Source: Paenibacillus sp. FSL R5-0345 (lineage in GTDB: Bacteria; Bacillota; Bacilli; Paenibacillales; Paenibacillaceae). From it: a stretch of 64,000 bases of DNA. The translations under genes and the position numbers were made by a program. The DNA lies in the NCBI RefSeq assembly GCF_000758585.1, contig NZ_CP009281.1:6696001-6760000 (forward strand), read 5' to 3'. The first letter of the stretch is position 1; each line of letters opens with the position of its first letter. This document shows positions 41,440 through 50,441 of the stretch, piece by piece. The notes beneath the pieces were generated by a model. The model did no database searches. It saw only the letters and a list, made by a program, of their open reading frames with translations, and was not told the origin of the DNA.

Positions 41440-42852
41440 ATGACTTCTGTAAATAACCTTTCCGCGAATGCGGATCATGAAGCCTCCGCTCCGGAAGCGA
41501 CTCTTCCACGGGAAGGCCTGCTGACTCTTCTGTTCAGCATCGCTGTGGTTCTCGTAATCATGAATACAGCCATGTTCAATCTGGCACTGCCTGATGTAAC
41601 TGAAGCCTTCGGCATTACAGCTGCATCCGCTTCTTGGATTGTTACCGGGTATTCCATTATGTTTTCGATTGCCTCAATCACGTACAGCCGGCTCTCTGAT
41701 TTCTTGCCGATCCGCCGCCTGCTGGTGATAGGTCTGTTGACGCTGGGCTTTGCGGCTGTAGCCGGCTTCTTCAGCACCAACTTTATCTTTCTGCTTATCG
41801 TGCGCATTCTACAGGCGTCGGGCGCGGGCGCTGTAATGTCCTTATCTCTTGTTCTGTTTACACGTTATGTCCCGCAAGCCCGTCGCGGCAAAGCGATGGC
41901 GACGATTATGTCAGCCGTTTCACTCGGCCTAGGCCTTGGTCCGGTCGCGGGCGGAGCCATCGTCGAATATCTCGGCTGGATCTGGTTGTTCGCTGTAACG
42001 GCAGCTATTTTGCTTCTCGTGCCGATGTTCCTTATCCTGCTACCTAAAGAGGTGCCCACCCGAGGCTCCTTTGATGTGCTTGGTGGGCTGCTCTTGGGCG
42101 TCGGCACCACCGGTCTGCTGCTGTTCCTGACGAGTGGGTTGTGGGTGGCCTTGGTCACCGGACTTGTCGCCATCGCTTTATTTGTTGGCCGTATCCGCAG
42201 CACGCCCGACCCATTTGTAATGCCCGCGCTTTTCCGTAACCGCTCATATCTCGTGTTGGCGGTGGTCGGAATCGCCTCCTATCTGTGCAGCTTCGCCACC
42301 TTGTTCCTGCTGCCACAGATTTTGACTCATCGCTTTGGCTTCAGTGCAAGTCATGCCGGGCTTGTGATCTTTCCCGGATCGCTGCTCGCAATCTTCGTCT
42401 CCCGTTCCGTCGGACGAATCATCGACCGTTATGGCAATGCGGGGATATTGCGTTTCGCTCCACTACTTGTGCTGACTGCTACCGTCCTGTTCGCTGTTTT
42501 TGCGGGACGATCCTGGATTGCCGTCATGCTCATCTATATGATTATGAGTCTTGCCTTCACTACATTGTCCAGTAGTGTATCCAATGAAATCTCACGGATT
42601 CTGCCTTCCTCACAAATCGGCTCCGGGATGGGGCTGTTCCAGTTACTGCAATTCTTTAGTGGCGCCTTCAGCGTAGCTATGGCCGCAAGCGCACTGGAAT
42701 GGCAGCGTGGGCTGCCGCTCCGGGCCGCTTACTCAAACATCTACTGGGGACTCTCTATTGCAGCAATGCTTGCCATCATCTCAGCAATTGTCTACCGCAA
42801 GAACAACCGAGGTAGCTCCCTGACCAATATGGCAGATGCAGCAGATGCATAA
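41440..42852 (+). CDS. MFS multidrug exporter, DHA2-like
   Basis: A 470-aa inner-membrane antiporter with about 14 hydrophobic segments. Motifs: LALPDVTEAFGITAASASWI at TM1, RLSDFLPIRRLLVIG (motif A-like), SLGLGLGPVAGGAIVEYLGW (motif C, proline-glycine rich). The N-terminal 25 residues are soluble. AAAGGAG 11 nt upstream. It probably exports a drug or metabolite sensed by the divergent ArsR-type regulator. A terminator follows. Confidence 0.88.
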   Translation: MTSVNNLSANADHEASAPEATLPREGLLTLLFSIAVVLVIMNTAMFNLALPDVTEAFGITAASASWIVTGYSIMFSIASITYSRLSDFLPIRRLLVIGLLTLGFAAVAGFFSTNFIFLLIVRILQASGAGAVMSLSLVLFTRYVPQARRGKAMATIMSAVSLGLGLGPVAGGAIVEYLGWIWLFAVTAAILLLVPMFLILLPKEVPTRGSFDVLGGLLLGVGTTGLLLFLTSGLWVALVTGLVAIALFVGRIRSTPDPFVMPALFRNRSYLVLAVVGIASYLCSFATLFLLPQILTHRFGFSASHAGLVIFPGSLLAIFVSRSVGRIIDRYGNAGILRFAPLLVLTATVLFAVFAGRSWIAVMLIYMIMSLAFTTLSSSVSNEISRILPSSQIGSGMGLFQLLQFFSGAFSVAMAASALEWQRGLPLRAAYSNIYWGLSIAAMLAIISAIVYRKNNRGSSLTNMADAADA

Positions 42853-42885
42853 GACTAGTGAGCCCCCCTATATATTATTCCACGC

Positions 42886-42928
42886 AAAAACACCTTACGG
42901 CCCATTTCCAGGACTGCAAGGTGTTTTT
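42886..42928. terminator. Terminator of the MFS exporter gene
   Basis: AAAAACACCTT/AAGGTGTTTTT (11 bp) across 21 nt, then TT; it may serve both strands. Confidence 0.75.
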
Positions 42929-42948
42929 TTATAAGTCTTAAAGGTCCT

Positions 42949-43116
42949 TTAGACCACCAAATATTCAGCGTTCTTCTCACATTGGGTGCACTTTGCCGGC
43001 GGGTCCCAGTCAGAGAATTCCGTTTCCTTCAAATCCACTACATCTGGTGCATCTTCATACTCGTCCACAAACAAATCAATAGCTAATTCTACATGTTCTT
43101 TACATACTACATACAT
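42949..43116 (-). CDS. CxxH/CxxC protein
   Basis: A 55-aa protein starting MYVVCKEHVELAIDLFVDEY and ending KCTQCEKNAEYLVV. The CKEH and CTQC pairs make it a member of the small CxxH/CxxC zinc-binding family, which in Bacillales lies near rlmH and htrA, as here. Function unknown. The ribosome site (AAAGGGATG) is rather far from the ATG. Confidence 0.82.
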   Translation of the reverse strand: MYVVCKEHVELAIDLFVDEYEDAPDVVDLKETEFSDWDPPAKCTQCEKNAEYLVV

Positions 43117-43253
43117 TCAACCAAGCATCCCTTTCTGTGCCGCTACGGCCTAATACTCCTTCTATTGTTCTACCATACTTCCCACGAAAATGGAACTCCT
43201 ATCTATCCATTCCAGCGATCTGTTCATCCATTGTCTATATTCTTGCCCTGCAC

Positions 43254-43294
43254 CAAAAAAAGATTCCTCCCACCCCGAAGGGCAAAAGGAATCT
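43254..43294 (-). terminator. Terminator of the cyd operon
   Basis: AGATTCC/GGAATCT with an inner stem and a TTTTTTTGG tail on the minus strand, 53 bp after cydC. Confidence 0.75.
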
Positions 43295-43346
43295 CATCAC
43301 TTATCTCTCTCTATTATCTATAAATATTATCTCCAAACTCTCCATC

Positions 43347-45104
43347 CTACCCTAGAAACTCCACCGGACGATCCAGCTCATATAATCTGCGGTAACGTGG
43401 TTCTTTTTTCATCAGCTCCGCATGGGTTCCACGCATTTCTACCGAGCCATTTTCCATAAAAATCACTTCATCCATCTGCTCCGCACCGACCAAATGATGC
43501 GTTACCCAAATTAGTGACTTACCCTTCATGGCTTCGAACATTGTCTTCAAAAGATCACGTTCCGTCCGCGGGTCCAACCCTACAGTCGGTTCGTCGAGTA
43601 TGACAACAGGTGTATTTTGCAGCAAAATACGAGCTAACGCTATCCGCTGACGCTCTCCACCGGAGAAACGTTGCCCCGCTTCACGGACAAAGGTATCATA
43701 TCCATCTGGCAACGAGGAAATCAACGTATCCATTTTGGCTAAGGCGCCAGCTTCTTTAATGTCTTGTTCGGAAGCCTTCGGATCACCCATACGAATATTG
43801 TTCGCAACCGTAGTATCGAATAAGTGTGGGCTCTGATTTAGCACCGCTATAATAGAAGGAATATGCTCGCCATAGGCAGCAGCAGCAATCCCATTAATTG
43901 TAGCTGAGCCGTCAGAAGGTTCAATAACACCTTGAATAGCCTTTAATAACGTCGATTTACCCGCACCACTTCGGCCGATGATCGCAATCTTTTTACCTTG
44001 TGGAATATCGAGGCTGAGATCGCGAACCGACCAGTTAGCCTCTGAACCATAGTGGTAACCTACATTTTCGAGCTTGATGTAAGCACTCCTCATGGCCTGA
44101 GGCAGAGCATCGACTACAGATACAGAAGCTTTTTCAGACACGATGTTCTGCTCAGTTCCATTTACACCAGACAATCGCTCTAAGGAGTTACGGTACTGCG
44201 GGATTTTCTCCACTGCTTCAGACACTGGCAGAAAGGCATCTGCTACAGGAAAAACAACCAATACGAATGCCGCAATCAATGTACCTGCAATAGCACCATC
44301 TGCAAACTCTCCAGCGGCCCAATATAGCATAGAAAGCACGCCAATCCCAATTACTGCTTGCCCAATGAACGTACGAAGACGTGACCAACTGCGCAGCGCT
44401 GCATCAGTTTTGGCTACCTTTCTCTCATCTGCTTCATAAGTGTCTACGAACTGGCTTTGTCGTCCACTAATGACCCAGTCACCCATACCAAGTACGGCGT
44501 CAGTCAGCTTTTGATAGAGACGATTACGCTCTACTTTCACTTCACGTTGGCGCTTCTGTGTAAAGAGCAGAGATAAGAACGGCAACACCACTACTAACAC
44601 CAATATATACAGAGCCATCAATAGCGCAAAGGCGATATCAAAAGTACCCAGTGCAATCACAGCTGCTCCATAAATCAGCAAAGCAATAATGCTTGGAAAA
44701 ACGGTGCGCAGATATACATTTTGCAAATATTCAATGTCATCCGCAAGCATCCCGAGAATATCCCCAGTGCGGAAACGTGACGACAGGAACAAAGCCTGTG
44801 GTTCCAAAATATTGTACAGACGCACACGCATCTTAGATAGAATTCGCAAAATCGTGTCATGCCCAACTAAACGTTCTACATAATGAATGACAGCCCGACT
44901 CGTTCCGAACGTACGCACACCTACAATCGGTACATAAATCATTAGAATATTTTCGACAGGTGTAGACGCTTTTGAGATCAGAAATCCTGAAGTATACATT
45001 AATGATGAGGCTGTAAAAATTGTCAACGCCCCAAGCACGATAATAAGCACAAAACGCCAAAAATACGACGATACATACGGAGCAAACCATCCTTCACGTT
45101 TCAA
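43347..45104 (-). CDS. cydC: Thiol reductant ABC exporter subunit CydC
   Basis: This 585-aa half-transporter pairs with CydD to export cysteine/glutathione needed for cytochrome bd assembly. It has six transmembrane segments in the first 300 residues, then an ATP-binding domain with Walker A GRSGAGKST (about 373), signature FSGGERQRIALARIL and Walker B PVVILDEPTVGLD, plus the H-loop THH. It is the last gene of cydABDC, overlapping cydD by 4 bp; a terminator follows. By the Bacillus numbering this gene is called cydD. Confidence 0.92.
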   Translation of the reverse strand: MKREGWFAPYVSSYFWRFVLIIVLGALTIFTASSLMYTSGFLISKASTPVENILMIYVPIVGVRTFGTSRAVIHYVERLVGHDTILRILSKMRVRLYNILEPQALFLSSRFRTGDILGMLADDIEYLQNVYLRTVFPSIIALLIYGAAVIALGTFDIAFALLMALYILVLVVVLPFLSLLFTQKRQREVKVERNRLYQKLTDAVLGMGDWVISGRQSQFVDTYEADERKVAKTDAALRSWSRLRTFIGQAVIGIGVLSMLYWAAGEFADGAIAGTLIAAFVLVVFPVADAFLPVSEAVEKIPQYRNSLERLSGVNGTEQNIVSEKASVSVVDALPQAMRSAYIKLENVGYHYGSEANWSVRDLSLDIPQGKKIAIIGRSGAGKSTLLKAIQGVIEPSDGSATINGIAAAAYGEHIPSIIAVLNQSPHLFDTTVANNIRMGDPKASEQDIKEAGALAKMDTLISSLPDGYDTFVREAGQRFSGGERQRIALARILLQNTPVVILDEPTVGLDPRTERDLLKTMFEAMKGKSLIWVTHHLVGAEQMDEVIFMENGSVEMRGTHAELMKKEPRYRRLYELDRPVEFLG

Positions 45105-46867
45105 TGGATTCCCTCCAATTGCGACCCAATCAATTCATAATACGCACCCTTGCGGGCAAGCAACTCCTGATGGGTACCGATTTCTGCCACTTTTCCTTGT
45201 TTCATTACTACAATAATGTCCATATCAAGCATCCAGTGCAGGCGATGTGTAGCCAGAAAGACCAGCTTTCCTTCAAAAAGAGGCACCATCGTCTCCTTCA
45301 GCTCATATTCCGTCTCAATATCCAGATGTGCCGTTGGCTCATCTAATAACATAATTGGACGACTGCTGAGTAAAGCTCGAGCCAGCGCAACCCGCTGCTC
45401 CTGTCCACCACTGAACGAACGACCTCCGCCGCCGATCATCTCATCCAAGCCATTCGGAAGGGTTGCCGCCAGCTCTGATAATCCAGTAGCTTTCACAGCT
45501 GCAGCCACAGCTTCCATAGAAGCTTCAGGGTAATAGAAGCGAATATTATCAGCCAATGTACCACTAAAAATATAAGGGCGCTGCGGGATATACGAGGTCT
45601 GCTTTCGCCAAGCCTCATCCGTTAATGCGCTAACCTTTGTACCGTTTACTGTAATACTTCCTGAAGTAGGGTGTAAGAAACCACCCAAGATATCGACTAG
45701 TGTAGATTTACCGGCCCCACTCTCTCCGATAATCCCAATTTTGCTTGCTCCTTTAAATTGCAGGTTCACCGCTTCCAGCGAAGAAAGACCAGCTTCCTCG
45801 TATTTCACACTGACATCATTTAATGTAAGTACGCTATTTTTATGCCAAGTGAATATCTCTTCTGGTGTTTTAAATGCTGATTTCAATGCTTGGTCACCAT
45901 TAGAACCTACTACTTCAGCTTTCACTTCATCCTGATCTATAATGCTTTTCATTGCCTCAGCGGCTTCCTTACCATCGAGAGTAGCATGGAAATCTGAACC
46001 CACCAATCTGACAGGCAAGAAATATTCCGGTGCCAAGATCAGAATGGTTAAGCCCGTAACCAGTGTCATCTGATCGTTGACCAGACGTAGGCCGAGACTT
46101 ACCGCGACGGAAGCAACGGATAACATCGTAAAGAAGTCCAGCGCGAACGAAGACAAAAAGGCTACTCGCAGTGTACGCATCGTCGCCGAGCGATATCGAT
46201 CGCTGACGGTGGCAATACTCGTGCTATGACTACGGCTGCGGCCCAGAAATTTCAGCGTTTCTAGCCCACGGAGGGAGTCTACGAAATGATTAGATAAGGT
46301 GCGATAAGATTTTAGCTGACGGTCCATCTGCTTACGAGCCGTCATCCCGATCAAGATCATAAAAACAATAATAATCGGCATGGTGATCGTAAGAATAATC
46401 CCACTCGCGGTATCCATCTTGTAGATATAAATAAGCACCAAAATCGGTGTAATTGACATCCCTACCATTCTAGGGATAATCGCTTCTAAATATGTGCGGA
46501 ACTTTGTTACACCTTCCAGCACAAGTGTGACAAGATCCCCGGTTCCACGCCCGCCCACCATTCTGGGTCCAAGCTGGAAGAGCTTATCCATCATTTCCCT
46601 CCGCATGTTGCTGCCCGTTGCTTCCGCAAAGCGGTAAGAGATACGGCTCATCAGCATGGCGCAAGCATGGCGCACTAGAAATGCAAGAAGGAACAATAGC
46701 GAAGTAGCCCATTGTTCCTTCAGAGGTTCTCCCGCAAATAGCGCAGAGATGACTTCTGCCAGCCATTTGGCCAGCAGAAGTATGGACATGCTTTGCACCA
46801 GGGTAAGGAGGCCAACGATCAGAAAGACCGGCTTAACTCCTTTATACCCAAGCAAATTTTTATCCAT
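45101..46867 (-). CDS. cydD: Thiol reductant ABC exporter subunit CydD
   Basis: This 588-aa half-transporter is the partner of the downstream CydC. It shows the CydD-like membrane region (GLETLKFLGRSRSHS, then PEYFLPVRLVGSDFHATLDG), Walker A GESGAGKST (about 375), signature FSGGQEQRVALARAL and Walker B PIMLLDEPTAHLD. It overlaps cydB by one base and cydC by four. It is required for assembly of cytochrome bd in the membrane. In Bacillus naming this third gene is called cydC. Confidence 0.92.
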   Translation of the reverse strand: MDKNLLGYKGVKPVFLIVGLLTLVQSMSILLLAKWLAEVISALFAGEPLKEQWATSLLFLLAFLVRHACAMLMSRISYRFAEATGSNMRREMMDKLFQLGPRMVGGRGTGDLVTLVLEGVTKFRTYLEAIIPRMVGMSITPILVLIYIYKMDTASGIILTITMPIIIVFMILIGMTARKQMDRQLKSYRTLSNHFVDSLRGLETLKFLGRSRSHSTSIATVSDRYRSATMRTLRVAFLSSFALDFFTMLSVASVAVSLGLRLVNDQMTLVTGLTILILAPEYFLPVRLVGSDFHATLDGKEAAEAMKSIIDQDEVKAEVVGSNGDQALKSAFKTPEEIFTWHKNSVLTLNDVSVKYEEAGLSSLEAVNLQFKGASKIGIIGESGAGKSTLVDILGGFLHPTSGSITVNGTKVSALTDEAWRKQTSYIPQRPYIFSGTLADNIRFYYPEASMEAVAAAVKATGLSELAATLPNGLDEMIGGGGRSFSGGQEQRVALARALLSSRPIMLLDEPTAHLDIETEYELKETMVPLFEGKLVFLATHRLHWMLDMDIIVVMKQGKVAEIGTHQELLARKGAYYELIGSQLEGIH

Positions 46868-47883
46868 TAGTATTCAAGATGCTCCTTCTCGTGAACGCGT
46901 TTATGAAAGACAAAGTAACTCCAAATTTGATATCCCAATACGAATGGAAGGATGGTCAGTGCCACAATCGTCATTACCTTTAAAGAGTAATGTCCCGAAG
47001 CCGCATTGGTGATTGTCAAATTAAAGGCTTGATCGATTGAACTAATCATAACACGTGGGAATAGTCCTACAAAGACTGAAGTTACCGACAACGCCATTAC
47101 TGCTCCTGTCATTCCAAAAGCGTAGCCATCCTTCTTCTTCTTCATAAAATAACCCGATAGCACAAAAGCGATAATTCCAAGCGCTACAATAATCATAAGA
47201 ACCGTTCCGCGCTGCTCGAAGATATCAGTCATATTATAAGTCATAATCACAAAAGCAGTAAACAAAACTGCAAGTGGGATCAGCAATTTCTGTGCCATCT
47301 TCCGAGCACGAGCCTGTAGATCACCCACTGTACGCAGCGTTGTGAACATGAGACCATGCACCAAACAGAGAAGAACTACCGTAAGACCTGCTACTACAGT
47401 ATATACATTCACGATATCTGTAAAACCTGCGTACATTTGCATATCGCCATCAATAGGCAAACCTTTAATAAAGCTGGCGAACACTACTGCAAGGAGGAAC
47501 GGTGGGAGGAAGCTGCCAATAAAGATACAAGCATCCCAAGTTCTTTTCCAAGCTACAGAATCTCGTTTACCTCTGAACTCAAAAGCAACACCACGCGCAA
47601 TCAAAGCTAATAAAGCAAAGACAAAAGGAATATAGAATCCGCTAAACAACGTTGCATACCATTCCGGAAAAGCCGCGAACATTGCGCCCGCACCCGTTAG
47701 TAGCCATACCTCATTAGCATCCCAGAAAGGTCCGATAGAGTTAATCAGTACCCGGCGCTCTGTATCATTTTTAGCGAGAATCTGTGTTTCCATTCCTACG
47801 CCGAAATCAAAACCCTCCAGAAAGAAGAACCCTATAAACAGAACTGCAATCAGCACAAACCACAATTCATTAAGAGATATCAT
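46867..47883 (-). CDS. cydB: Cytochrome bd ubiquinol/menaquinol oxidase subunit II
   Basis: A 338-aa membrane subunit with about eight hydrophobic helices. Family motifs: FFLEGFDFGVGM near the N-terminus, GPFWDANEVWLLTGAGAMFAA and FEFRGKRDSVAWKR (about 100). It partners CydA in the oxygen-scavenging quinol oxidase. It overlaps cydA by 4 bp and cydD by 1 bp; the full operon lies behind Rex-type boxes. Confidence 0.95.
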   Translation of the reverse strand: MISLNELWFVLIAVLFIGFFFLEGFDFGVGMETQILAKNDTERRVLINSIGPFWDANEVWLLTGAGAMFAAFPEWYATLFSGFYIPFVFALLALIARGVAFEFRGKRDSVAWKRTWDACIFIGSFLPPFLLAVVFASFIKGLPIDGDMQMYAGFTDIVNVYTVVAGLTVVLLCLVHGLMFTTLRTVGDLQARARKMAQKLLIPLAVLFTAFVIMTYNMTDIFEQRGTVLMIIVALGIIAFVLSGYFMKKKKDGYAFGMTGAVMALSVTSVFVGLFPRVMISSIDQAFNLTITNAASGHYSLKVMTIVALTILPFVLGYQIWSYFVFHKRVHEKEHLEY

Positions 47884-49274
47884 TGGGCGCCCTCCTCATT
47901 ATATGGATCATGCGAATCCCCGTGATCGTTATCCATCGCATAAGGACCTTTTTTAATTACTTTCATAAACAAACCAATCAGTACTAATCCGAGAATTGCG
48001 TAAATCGTTGTAAAAGAAATAACAGAGAATAGAACCTGACCACTCGTAATATTAGGCGACACACTGTCTTCCGTGGTCATCAGTCCGAATACCGTCCATG
48101 GCTGACGCCCGAATTCGGTCATGACCCAACCCGCTGTATTCGCGATTGGAGGAAGCAGTAATCCCCATAACATAAACCGCATAAACCAGGTGTTTGGACG
48201 GTCCATTTTTTTGCGCCACATTAAATACATAGCGTACATACCCAGTACAATCATTAACGTTCCTGCTAGAACCATGATCCGGAAACTCCAGAATGTCGTA
48301 CGTACAGGTGGAATATAGTCACCGGGGCCATAGGTTTGCTCATACTCAGCTTGCAGTTCAAGCATACCTTTAACTTCACCGGAAAATTTACTGTATGAAA
48401 GGAAGCTCAGCATATACGGAATTTGAAATTCTCCAGTACTTTCTTGCTTCTCTGGATCAATATTTGCCCATACGGTCCAAGGCGCTGGGTCACCACTCTT
48501 ACCCCATAGTCCTTCGGAAGCCGCCATCTTCATAGGTTGAGTCTCAACCAAATACTGTGCTTGCGCATGGCCTGCCACGGCTACACCAATAGAAGAAATA
48601 ATACCTACGATAGCTGCAATTTGAAAAGATTTCTTAAAGAAAGATACATCTTGTTTCTTCAATATCTTGTACGCACTAATACCCGTTACTAGGAAGGCAC
48701 CTGTTGCATACGCAGCAAGAACCGTGTGCGGGAATTCAACCAACAATTGTCCGTTCGTAATAAGCGCGAAGAAATCATTCATTTCTGCACGACCATTATT
48801 AATCGCAAATCCTACTGGATGCTGCATAAAGGAGTTTGCTGCCAGGATCCAGAAAGCAGATAACATCGTACCGAATGCTACCAGCCAGATGGAGGCCAAG
48901 TGCACTCTCTTGGACACTTTGTCCCAGCCAAATATCCAGATTCCAATAAACGTAGACTCCAGAAAAAAGGCTGCCAATGCTTCTACTGCAAGCGGAGCCC
49001 CGAAGACATCACCCACAAAACGTGAATAATCAGACCAGTTCATCCCGAACTGAAATTCCTGTAAAATCCCTGTAACTACCCCTACTGCAAAATTGATGAG
49101 GAACAGCTTTCCCCAGAACTGCGCCATTCTTTTGTACTCTTCATTGCCTTTTCTAACGTACATGGTCTCCATAATGGCAATCAAGAGCGCTAGTCCGATT
49201 GATACCGGTACAAAGAAATAGTGGAATATTGTCGTCGACGCAAATTGTATACGCGACAGCATTACTGTATCCAT
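47880..49274 (-). CDS. cydA: Cytochrome bd menaquinol oxidase subunit I
   Basis: A 464-aa membrane subunit that binds hemes b558, b595 and d and reduces oxygen to water. The start MDTVMLSRIQFASTTIFHYF carries the N-terminal His; GWVMTEFGRQPWTVFG and the short Q-loop (about 240-330) are of the Gram-positive type. AAGGAAGGG before the ATG. The operon is first in line behind two TTGTGA-N6-TCACA(A/C) boxes. It serves respiration at low oxygen. Confidence 0.95.
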   Translation of the reverse strand: MDTVMLSRIQFASTTIFHYFFVPVSIGLALLIAIMETMYVRKGNEEYKRMAQFWGKLFLINFAVGVVTGILQEFQFGMNWSDYSRFVGDVFGAPLAVEALAAFFLESTFIGIWIFGWDKVSKRVHLASIWLVAFGTMLSAFWILAANSFMQHPVGFAINNGRAEMNDFFALITNGQLLVEFPHTVLAAYATGAFLVTGISAYKILKKQDVSFFKKSFQIAAIVGIISSIGVAVAGHAQAQYLVETQPMKMAASEGLWGKSGDPAPWTVWANIDPEKQESTGEFQIPYMLSFLSYSKFSGEVKGMLELQAEYEQTYGPGDYIPPVRTTFWSFRIMVLAGTLMIVLGMYAMYLMWRKKMDRPNTWFMRFMLWGLLLPPIANTAGWVMTEFGRQPWTVFGLMTTEDSVSPNITSGQVLFSVISFTTIYAILGLVLIGLFMKVIKKGPYAMDNDHGDSHDPYNEEGAQ

Positions 49275-49335
49275 ATTTTTCCCTTCCTTCTCCCCTTTTC
49301 GTTAATTATATTGTGTCAAAAATTTAAACGTCTTT

Positions 49336-49353
49336 TTGTGATTAATGTCACAC
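49336..49353. promoter_or_regulatory. Rex-type box 1 upstream of cydA
   Basis: TTGTGATTAATGTCACAC matches the TTGTGA-N6-TCACAA Rex operator with one base different at the end; 62 bp before the start codon. Confidence 0.75.
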
Positions 49354-49387
49354 AAAGAGGTGTATTTAACGGTAAAATTCAAATGAT

Positions 49388-49405
49388 TTGTGACAAAAAT
49401 CACAA
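49388..49405. promoter_or_regulatory. Rex-type box 2 upstream of cydA
   Basis: TTGTGACAAAAATCACAA is a perfect inverted repeat (TTGTGA/TCACAA), 52 bp upstream of box 1. NADH-sensing Rex represses cyd genes from such boxes in Firmicutes. Confidence 0.8.
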
Positions 49406-49431
49406 TTTACCATAAAAAAAGCAAAAAAAAT

Positions 49432-49450
49432 AAGACGGTTTAACCGTCTT
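49432..49450 (-). terminator. Terminator of the ydjO-like gene
   Basis: AAGACGG/CCGTCTT with a 5-nt loop and an ATTTTTTTT tail on the minus strand. Confidence 0.75.
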
Positions 49451-49497
49451 GAAGTTGTTCACTGCTCTATAACAAGCTTGACTCATAAAGGCATTGG

Positions 49498-49728
49498 TTA
49501 GGTAATGGAAATACCCTTCTTCAGCGATTTGAGATCGCCATTCGAATTAAGCAATTGTGGTAGCATCTTCGTGCTGCGAACCATTGGAGAGTCACATAGA
49601 CGGCAAGAAGGCGCATGTTCAAATGCGAAATTATCCCTCATCCATCCGTTGCATCCATCATTGGTACACGCCCAAATCGCGGTATTTTCTTCCGGTATTT
49701 CTTCCAAAGGTTTCTTCCGGTAGTTCAT
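49498..49728 (-). CDS. Cold-inducible YdjO-family zinc-ribbon protein
   Basis: This 76-aa protein matches the YdjO pattern: WACTNDGCNGWMRDNFAFEH then PSCRLCDSPMV (two Cys pairs that may bind zinc). In Bacillales ydjO-like genes are cold-inducible and lie beside cold-shock genes, as here: the cspA-type gene is just upstream on the same strand, with a terminator between them. The ATG at 49728 follows GGGAGG by 7 nt. Precise function unknown. Confidence 0.8.
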   Translation of the reverse strand: MNYRKKPLEEIPEENTAIWACTNDGCNGWMRDNFAFEHAPSCRLCDSPMVRSTKMLPQLLNSNGDLKSLKKGISIT

Positions 49729-49779
49729 TGCCGTTCCTCCCATCCTGTAAGTCAATAGTGACTAACTAGATATAAAAAG

Positions 49780-49811
49780 ACCGTCCCAACTTTCAAAAAG
49801 CTGGGACGGTT
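49780..49811 (-). terminator. Terminator of the cold-shock gene
   Basis: ACCGTCCCAGC pairs with GTTGGGACGGT across 10 nt, then CTTTTTATA on the minus strand. Confidence 0.85.
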
Positions 49812-49821
49812 TCTTCTATTA

Positions 49822-50022
49822 TTACAGTTTTACAACGTTTTCGGCTTGTGGTCCACGGTTGCCTTGAACAACGTTGAATTCAACGCGTTGGCCTTCGTCC
49901 AAAGTTTTGAAGCCGTCGCCAGTGATTGCGCTGAAGTGAACGAATACGTCGCTTCCGCCTTCAACTTCGATAAATCCGAATCCTTTTTCTGCGTTGAACC
50001 ATTTAACTGTACCTGTTTGCAT
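49822..50022 (-). CDS. Cold-shock protein (CspA/CspB type)
   Basis: A 66-aa OB-fold RNA chaperone that binds single-stranded RNA/DNA. RNP1 KGFGFIEV (residues 14-21) and RNP2 VFVHFSAI (about 27-34) are intact. The start ATG at 50022 follows GGAGG by 8 nt; the longer frame to 50037 is unlikely. The promoter (50167-50195) gives a leader of about 140 nt, long enough for cold-dependent folding as in other csp genes. Confidence 0.95.
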   Translation of the reverse strand: MQTGTVKWFNAEKGFGFIEVEGGSDVFVHFSAITGDGFKTLDEGQRVEFNVVQGNRGPQAENVVKL

Positions 50023-50166
50023 GTGTGTTACCTCCACAAATTTAAATTAATATGTTCTTTTTATCTTCAAACAAAGAAAAAATTCACACATTGAAAAAGG
50101 TTGTATTGCCAAATATAACAGCCCTTTTCAATGCGAAAATTAGGGACTAAATGTATGATTGATATC

Positions 50167-50195
50167 ATATTACCACACCTGATTAGCAAAGGCAA
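50167..50195 (-). promoter_or_regulatory. Candidate promoter of the cold-shock gene
   Basis: Minus strand TTGCCT (50190-50195), 17-bp spacer and TAATAT (50167-50172) with a TG extension, about 145 bp before the start. Confidence 0.55.
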
Positions 50196-50441
50196 GCTGG
50201 CATCCGGATTTATCCGGTTCTACCCTAATAAGTATTACCTTCCAATGTAAGGGTTGCCAGTCGGCCCAAAATTCATTAAATCAGCTTATAATTGCCATAT
50301 TTATCAAATCTTTAGAAGAAACAAATCCCCGATAGCGATACAAAGTATCGCTATTTCAGGAAGGTCTACCTTCACAACTGAAGGGGTAGTCCGCTCTACT
50401 TGTCATTACTGCTATATCATTATATGCCGACTTTCAGTATA
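50196..50441. other. Spacer between csp and htrA, with one strong hairpin
   Basis: GATAGCGATAC pairs with GTATCGCTAT (50331-50341, 50345-50354) over an AAA loop; no T-run follows, so it may be a weak terminator of htrA or a structured site. No gene seen. Confidence 0.45.
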
